From JADKAV01 sp037045455 (GTDB lineage: Bacteria; Actinomycetota; Actinomycetes; S36-B12; UBA10799), in the NCBI GenBank assembly GCA_037045455.1, contig JBAOIN010000012.1, positions 496,001 through 560,000 of the forward strand: a DNA stretch of 64,000 nucleotides, written 5' to 3'. Shown one piece after another: positions 59,063-64,000 of the stretch; position 1 is the stretch's first letter, and each line of letters begins with the position of its first letter. A program made the position numbers and the translations under genes. Below the pieces are notes generated by a model that saw nothing but the letters and a program-made list of their open reading frames with translations, was not told where the DNA came from and did no database searches.

Positions 59063-59830
59063 TCAGCGCAGACGACGCCGGCCCCACCGGTCAGCGGCAT
59101 AGCTGAGCGCCTCGTCCACACCGAGTTGGCGTGTGGAGTTGCCGACCCGGACCCACAACTGCGGCGGCTGTCCCTTGCCCGGGGTCAGGAAGACCGGGCG
59201 GGTGCTCGGGGTGATCCGGACGTGGCAGACCTGTTGGCCGCTGAGTTCCGGGAACTCGACTTCGACGCTGGCGGTGGCGGTCGTTCCCAAGGTCTTCGTG
59301 AGGTGGTCGCGCAGCCAGAGTTCGTAGCGGTCGAGGTCCGGCGACTTCATGAATTTGAGGTCTTCGGCCAGGCCCACCGCGTGCCCCTCGTCGTCGACGC
59401 CGATCAGCAGATCCCCACCTCGGGCATTGGCCAGAGCGGCGACCGTCTTTGAGATCACCAACTCGATCTTTTCGTCACGCTGACCGGTGTGCAGATTGCA
59501 GCGGGCAGTGGACTTGAACTCCACGTCCGCGCCCTCCCCAGCTGCCACCAGCTCAGCAGCCGTGCGCTGCGGCTGCCGGGTGAAGTAGCCGACGATCAGC
59601 ATGACGACGACTGTGCCGACGATGGCGGCCAGCAGCACGAGCAGCCAGTAGCGCCGGGCGTCCGGGACCAGCAGTGACATCGCCACCGCGCCCAGCTCGG
59701 CGCCCACGATGCCGGACAGCACCGCCTCCGCCCAGCCGAGCCGGATGCCCACGCCCATGACCCGCCGCATGACCAGACCCAACGTGGCCCCGAAGACCAG
59801 TGCGGCGACGAACGCGAAGCTGGGATGCAC
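59063..59830 (-). CDS. Membrane-anchored AlbA_2 (Schlafen-type) domain protein
   Basis: 255 residues, intact. The N-terminus has three hydrophobic segments (FAFVAALVFGATLGLVM, AVLSGIVGAELGAVAMSLLV, WLLVLLAAIVGTVVVMLIVG). A linker leads to the AlbA_2 domain: EGADVEFKSTARCNL, ELVISKTVAALANARGGDLL, IGVDDEGHAVGLAEDL, and the C-terminal VCHVRITPSTRPVFLTPGKG with LWVRVGNSTRQL. AlbA_2 domains bind DNA/RNA or ATP and are usually soluble; tethering one to the membrane is unusual. GTG 59830 is supported by a TACTTT box five bases upstream. Confidence 0.75.
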   Translation of the reverse strand: MHPSFAFVAALVFGATLGLVMRRVMGVGIRLGWAEAVLSGIVGAELGAVAMSLLVPDARRYWLLVLLAAIVGTVVVMLIVGYFTRQPQRTAAELVAAGEGADVEFKSTARCNLHTGQRDEKIELVISKTVAALANARGGDLLIGVDDEGHAVGLAEDLKFMKSPDLDRYELWLRDHLTKTLGTTATASVEVEFPELSGQQVCHVRITPSTRPVFLTPGKGQPPQLWVRVGNSTRQLGVDEALSYAADRWGRRRLR

Positions 59831-59835
59831 AGGCC

Positions 59836-59841
59836 AAAGTA
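59836..59841 (-). promoter_or_regulatory. -10 box TACTTT of the AlbA_2 gene, overlapping the divergent -10 box
   Basis: Minus-strand TACTTT lies five bases before GTG 59830; the TA at 59840-59841 is shared with the plus-strand box. Confidence 0.5.
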
Positions 59842-59845
59842 TGGT
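59840..59845 (+). promoter_or_regulatory. -10 box TATGGT of the MDR reductase gene, overlapping the divergent -10 box
   Basis: TATGGT lies six bases before ATG 59852; the divergent start codons are 21 bp apart. Confidence 0.5.
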
Positions 59846-59851
59846 GCAGCC

Positions 59852-60841
<990 letters not shown>

Positions 60842-60859
60842 GATCACAGTTCCCGTCAG

Positions 60860-60910
60860 CACCGTTTGCGCGATCGCGCACCGATCCGAACGGTGCAGCG
60901 CCAAACGGTG
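60860..60910. repeat. Inverted-repeat hairpin downstream of the MDR reductase
   Basis: CACCGTTTG (60860-60868) pairs with CAAACGGTG (60902-60910), extended by GC-rich inner bases with one bulge; a smaller CACCG/CGGTG stem (60879-60895) nests inside. It lies 18 bp after the reductase stop and may act as a terminator. Confidence 0.45.
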
Positions 60911-60982
60911 AAGCTTGCCCGCCCGTCGGAGGATGGCGGCGAACCTCGGCAGACGCTCGCGCTCCTGTGCCATGGCTCGCAC

Positions 60983-61449
60983 ATGGCAGACGACCCAGTG
61001 CCAGCGCCAGCGTCGAGATCACAGCCCCACCGGAGGTCGTGTATGCGCTGATCACCGACGTGGGCCGGATGGGCGAATGGAGCCCGGAGGCGACCGGGGC
61101 AAGCAGTGTCAAAGGGTCGCTGCAGGTCGGGGACACGTTCCGTGGCCACAACAAGCGCGGCCTGATCCGCTGGTACACCCACTGCACGGTGCGGGAGGCG
61201 CAACCTGGCCGCAAGTTCGTGTTCGACGTCGACTCGGGGCCTATGCCGGTGTCCCGGTGGACCTACACGTTCGAACCCACGGCAACCGGCTGCCGACTGA
61301 CAGAAACCTGGGACGACCGCCGCTTCGGGCCGCTCGGCCCGGTGATCCGGACCGTCGGTTCGGTGATCATCCCCGGCCCGCGCGCGGCGCACAATCAGCA
61401 GAACATCGAGATCACCCTGCAGCGGCTCAAGGCCGCGGCCGAGAGCTAG
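60983..61449 (+). CDS. SRPBCC-fold (polyketide cyclase/dehydrase-like) protein
   Basis: About 155 residues; the start needs a frame change near 61005 (MADDPVPA continuing as SASVEITAPPEVVYALITD). Core: ITDVGRMGEWSPEATGASS, GDTFRGHNKRGLIRWYTHCT, GRKFVFDVDSGPMPVSRWTY and the C-terminal helix QQNIEITLQRLKAAAES. The helix-grip fold binds a hydrophobic ligand. Function unknown. AGGAG at its very end is the ribosome site of the PPK2 gene, so the two are probably co-transcribed. Confidence 0.7.
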
Positions 61450-61458
61450 GAGAACGCC

Positions 61459-62361
61459 ATGGCGATGCCGAAGGACGAGCTGAACCAGTTGCGGATCGAC
61501 CCGGGCGAGCGCTTCCGGATTGCCGATCATGACGCGGATTGGCTGCCGCCGGGTGCCAAGGATCTGAGCAAGAAGAAGCGCAAGGAGATTGCCGACAAGA
61601 TGCTGGCGGCGAACAAGGAGGAACTCGCGCAGGCCCAGGAGTTGCTCTACGCCGACGGCCGCCACAGCGTGCTCATCATCTTCCAGGCCATGGACGCGGC
61701 CGGCAAGGACGGCACAATCGCGCACGTGATGTCGGGGGTCAATCCGCAGGGCTGCCAGGTCACCTCGTTCAAAGCTCCCAGCAGTGAGGAGTTGTCCCAC
61801 ACGTTCCTGTGGCGCACGACGAAGGTCCTGCCCGCCCGCGGCATGATCGGCATCTTCAACCGCTCCTACTACGAGGAGGTGCTGGTCGTGAAGGTGCACC
61901 AGGCGATCCTCGACAAGCAGAACCTGCCGCCGGAGGACGTGCACGAGGACATCTGGAAGCACCGGTACGAGGACATCAACGCCTTCGAAAAGCACCTCGC
62001 CCGCAACGGGACCACGATCCTGAAGTTCTTCCTCAACGTCAGCAAGGACGAGCAGAAGAAGCGCTTCCTGGAGCGGCTGGACACCCCGGAGAAGAACTGG
62101 AAGTTCAGCTCCGGCGATATCGTCGAGCGCGCGTACTGGGATGACTACATGGCGTCGTTCGAGGAGGCGATCACTGCCACCAGCACCGAATGGGCGCCCT
62201 GGTACGTGATCCCGGCCGACCACAAATGGGCCATGCGGGCCGCCGTCGCGGACATCATCACGACGACCATCAAGGACCTGCCGCTGGAGTACCCGAAGCT
62301 GCCCGAGGACGAGGTCGCGAGGCTGGCGCAGGCGCGGGAGAAGTTGCTGGCCGAAGGGTAG
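61459..62361 (+). CDS. ppk2: Polyphosphate kinase 2 (PPK2) family protein
   Basis: 300 residues, intact. Phosphotransferase that uses polyphosphate to phosphorylate nucleotides. Walker A region IIFQAMDAAGKDGTIAHVM, then GVNPQGCQVTSFKAPS, Walker B region GMIGIFNRSYYEEVLVVKV, the lid KFFLNVSKDEQKKRFLERLD and PWYVIPADHKWAMRAAV. It looks like a single-domain PPK2; class I, II or III cannot be assigned safely by eye. AGGAG lies 8 bases before ATG 61459. Confidence 0.9.
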   Translation: MAMPKDELNQLRIDPGERFRIADHDADWLPPGAKDLSKKKRKEIADKMLAANKEELAQAQELLYADGRHSVLIIFQAMDAAGKDGTIAHVMSGVNPQGCQVTSFKAPSSEELSHTFLWRTTKVLPARGMIGIFNRSYYEEVLVVKVHQAILDKQNLPPEDVHEDIWKHRYEDINAFEKHLARNGTTILKFFLNVSKDEQKKRFLERLDTPEKNWKFSSGDIVERAYWDDYMASFEEAITATSTEWAPWYVIPADHKWAMRAAVADIITTTIKDLPLEYPKLPEDEVARLAQAREKLLAEG

Positions 62362-62456
62362 GGTGGCGCGGTTTCGGTCACTTTGGCGCCTCAGAGCGGT
62401 CGGATCATGACCAGAACCGGTTGGCCAGCCGGGGGTCTGGGTGCCACAGTGAGCCC

Positions 62457-63278
62457 ATGCATCTCAACGACGGCCACTCCCTGCCGGCCATCGGTTTCGG
62501 CACCTACCCGCTGTCCGGCAGCAAGGGAACCCAGGCGATCATTTCCGCACTGCACTTCGGATACCGGCTCATCGACACCGCGGTCAACTACGGCAACGAG
62601 GCCGAGGTCGGCGACGCGATCCGGCGCAGCGGCATCCCGCGCGACGAGATCCAGGTCGCGAGCAAGATCCCGGGTCGCCACCACGGCTACGACGACGCCA
62701 TCGCCTCCGTGAAGGGTTCGCTGTCCCGGCTCGGTCTGGACTACACCGATCTGCATCTCATCCACTGGCCCAACCCGCGGGTCGGCAAGTACGGCGAGGC
62801 CTGGCAGGCACTGGTCGACCTGCGCGAGCAAGGACTGGTGCGTTCAATCGGCGTCTCCAACTTCACTGAAGGCCATTTGCAGCGAATCATCGCGGAGTCG
62901 GGTGTGACCCCCGTCGTCAACCAGATCGAGTTGCACCCCCGCTTCCCGCAGGACCACATGCGGGCGGTGCACGAGCGGCTGGGCATCGTGACCGAGGCGT
63001 GGAGCCCGATGGGCAAAGGCCGGGCTCCGCTTGCCGAACCCGCCGTCGTGCACGCGGCGGAACGGTTGGGCGTCAGCCCTGGCCAGGTCATTCTGCGCTG
63101 GCACGTGCAACTGGGCACGTTGCCCATCCCCAAGGCCGCGAGCCCAGAGCACCAGCGTGAGAACCTCGACATTTTCGGCTTCGAGTTGACCGACGAAGAG
63201 ATGGCAGGGATCGGAGGTCTTGCGGAGGACGACGGCCGGCTGTTCGGTGGTGACCCGGATTCTCACGAGGAGATGTAG
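62457..63278 (+). CDS. Aldo/keto reductase
   Basis: 273 residues, intact. The catalytic tetrad is visible: Asp and Tyr in LIDTAVNYGNEAEVG, Lys in VASKIPGRH, and His in DLHLIHWPNPR. The NADP-binding C-terminus reads GTLPIPKAASPEHQRENLDI. AKR5-like, close to 2,5-diketo-D-gluconate reductases in layout; the carbonyl substrate is unknown. The 3' end overlaps the convergent DUF72 gene by 16 bp. Confidence 0.9.
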   Translation: MHLNDGHSLPAIGFGTYPLSGSKGTQAIISALHFGYRLIDTAVNYGNEAEVGDAIRRSGIPRDEIQVASKIPGRHHGYDDAIASVKGSLSRLGLDYTDLHLIHWPNPRVGKYGEAWQALVDLREQGLVRSIGVSNFTEGHLQRIIAESGVTPVVNQIELHPRFPQDHMRAVHERLGIVTEAWSPMGKGRAPLAEPAVVHAAERLGVSPGQVILRWHVQLGTLPIPKAASPEHQRENLDIFGFELTDEEMAGIGGLAEDDGRLFGGDPDSHEEM

Positions 63279-64000
63279 GAGCTCAGAGCCACTGCATCCC
63301 ACGGCGCAGCGCCGTCGGCGTCGTTGTCGAAGTACACGTAGGTGTCGCGCTCGGGCTCCAGGCGTTCGGCCCACTGCTGCAGTCGCCCCTGATAGGAGCC
63401 GAAGTACAGCTTCTCCGGCCCGTGCAGCCGGAAGTAGGCGAAGTCGGCGGTCGTCTCGGTGAACTCCGGGAACCGGCCCGCAGTGTCCGCACAGACCAGC
63501 GCCACGTTGTAATCCCGCAGTAGCGGCGCCGCGGCATGCCAGGACTCGTGCCGGGGTTCGAGTGCGTGGCGCAGCCGTCGGGGCACGGGTTCTTCGGTGT
63601 AGGGGTTCGGTCGCGTGGAACGCGCCGCCAGCGCTGCGGCCTCGCCGGAGGTGCGGGGCAGGGTCGCGAGGAAGCCCTCGAGCAACTCCCGGTCGTAGTG
63701 CAGGATCTGCGGCAACTGCCACAGGAACGGGCCGAGTTTCGCTCCCAGCGCCAGCGGCCCGGAGGCGAAGAAGTTGGCCATTCCAGCCTCCGGATCGTGC
63801 AGTTTCTTCAGGTGCGTGATGTAGCGGCCACCCTTGACGGCGAAGACGAAGCCCTCGGGCGTGGCGTCCCGCCAGCGCGCATACCGTTCTGGACGCTGCA
63901 GCGAGTAGAAGGAGCCGTTGATCTCGGCGCTGTTCATGTGCCGGGCGAGGTAGCTAAGTTCATCGGCCTGCCGCAGTTTCGCCGGGTAGAAGTCACCGCG
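63263..64000 (-). CDS. DUF72 family protein (5' partial)
   Basis: The frame is open to the right window edge (RGDFYPAKLRQADELSYLA), so the start lies outside. TIM-barrel DUF72/YecE signatures: NSAEINGSFYSLQRPERYAR, WRDATPEGFVFAVKGGRYIT, LGPFLWQLPQILHYDRELL, EPRHESWHAAAPLLRDYNVA and FAYFRLHGPEKLYFGSY, ending DTYVYFDNDADGAAPWDA. Intact within the window. Function unknown; a hydrolase or isomerase role has been proposed from structure. Confidence 0.85.
   Translation of the reverse strand, partial: RGDFYPAKLRQADELSYLARHMNSAEINGSFYSLQRPERYARWRDATPEGFVFAVKGGRYITHLKKLHDPEAGMANFFASGPLALGAKLGPFLWQLPQILHYDRELLEGFLATLPRTSGEAAALAARSTRPNPYTEEPVPRRLRHALEPRHESWHAAAPLLRDYNVALVCADTAGRFPEFTETTADFAYFRLHGPEKLYFGSYQGRLQQWAERLEPERDTYVYFDNDADGAAPWDAVALSSYISS

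Noticed and set aside
62362..62456. A TANNNT box before the aldo/keto reductase at 62457.
   Set aside because: Only CACAGT occurs at the expected spacing, which does not fit the TA rule; not listed as a promoter.

Overview
The window is high-GC DNA (about two thirds G+C by eye) from a free-living actinobacterium (Actinomycetota). Pointers are the compact Glu-Asp-Phe tRNA cluster, PAC2, DUF3037/HipA-like, aldehyde dehydrogenase/DUF779 and MutA-MutB-MeaB gene sets, GTG starts, ATGA overlaps and many leaderless promoters. The genus cannot be fixed from the sequence. Many genes need one or more 1-base frame changes to read through although the protein signal is intact in the neighbouring frame. 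The changes are densest at 3.7-8.8, 24.4-27.3 and 28.3-29.9 kb and almost absent elsewhere. I read them mainly as indel errors in an incompletely polished assembly, so frameshifted genes are given as single CDS with approximate shift positions.

Layout. 1-9 kb: the end of an Old Yellow Enzyme gene, then (minus strand) a very long pyruvate:ferredoxin-oxidoreductase-like gene followed by a GltD-FNR fusion resembling NfnAB; a second, truncated Old Yellow Enzyme tail lies upstream of the pair. 9-14.5 kb: two secreted calcium-binding-type proteins (one DUF4091 plus RTX repeats), a HipA-like/DUF3037 pair and three tRNAs. 14.7-24.3 kb: a GCS2 ligase, M20 amidohydrolase, PAC2 protein, secreted metallophosphoesterase, GAF regulator, VOC protein, aldehyde dehydrogenase with DUF779, and a Phd-PIN toxin-antitoxin pair. 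24.4-30.3 kb: a MeaA/ethylmalonyl-CoA-type mutase with its own GTPase, a one-gene cassette bounded by 45-bp direct repeats, and a SulP transporter with an ArsR regulator.

30.4-36 kb: a tightly coupled operon GntR - BtpA - small lyase-like protein - PfkB kinase - amino-acid-type ABC transporter (three genes), preceded by a clear promoter and a TGTCTAGA-type palindrome; its substrate is unknown. 37-42.2 kb: a hexuronate-type catabolic cluster (UxaC, FGGY kinase, LarA-like protein, fructuronate/mannitol dehydrogenase). 42.6-49.5 kb: a PLP decarboxylase, a small secreted protein, and methylmalonyl-CoA mutase MutA-MutB-MeaB. 49.5-54 kb: a secreted matrixin-type protease and a Tat-type DUF1800/DUF1501 pair. 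54-64 kb: mostly single metabolic genes (GNAT, MFS, saccharopine-dehydrogenase-like, VanZ, crotonase, AlbA_2, MDR reductase, SRPBCC, PPK2, aldo/keto reductase, DUF72).

The most unusual signals are non-coding. (1) A family of intergenic palindromes built from four copies of a decamer ending in (T)KAGC, with three 87-nt copies of fixed 29+29+29 geometry and one related 79-nt copy, all 3' of genes. (2) A separate 89-nt palindrome family (two copies) placed flush against a stop codon. (3) The repeat-bounded cassette at 27.3-28.3 kb. (4) A recurring TANNNT hexamer 5-7 nt before start codons, including two divergent gene pairs whose -10 boxes share the same TA dinucleotide.
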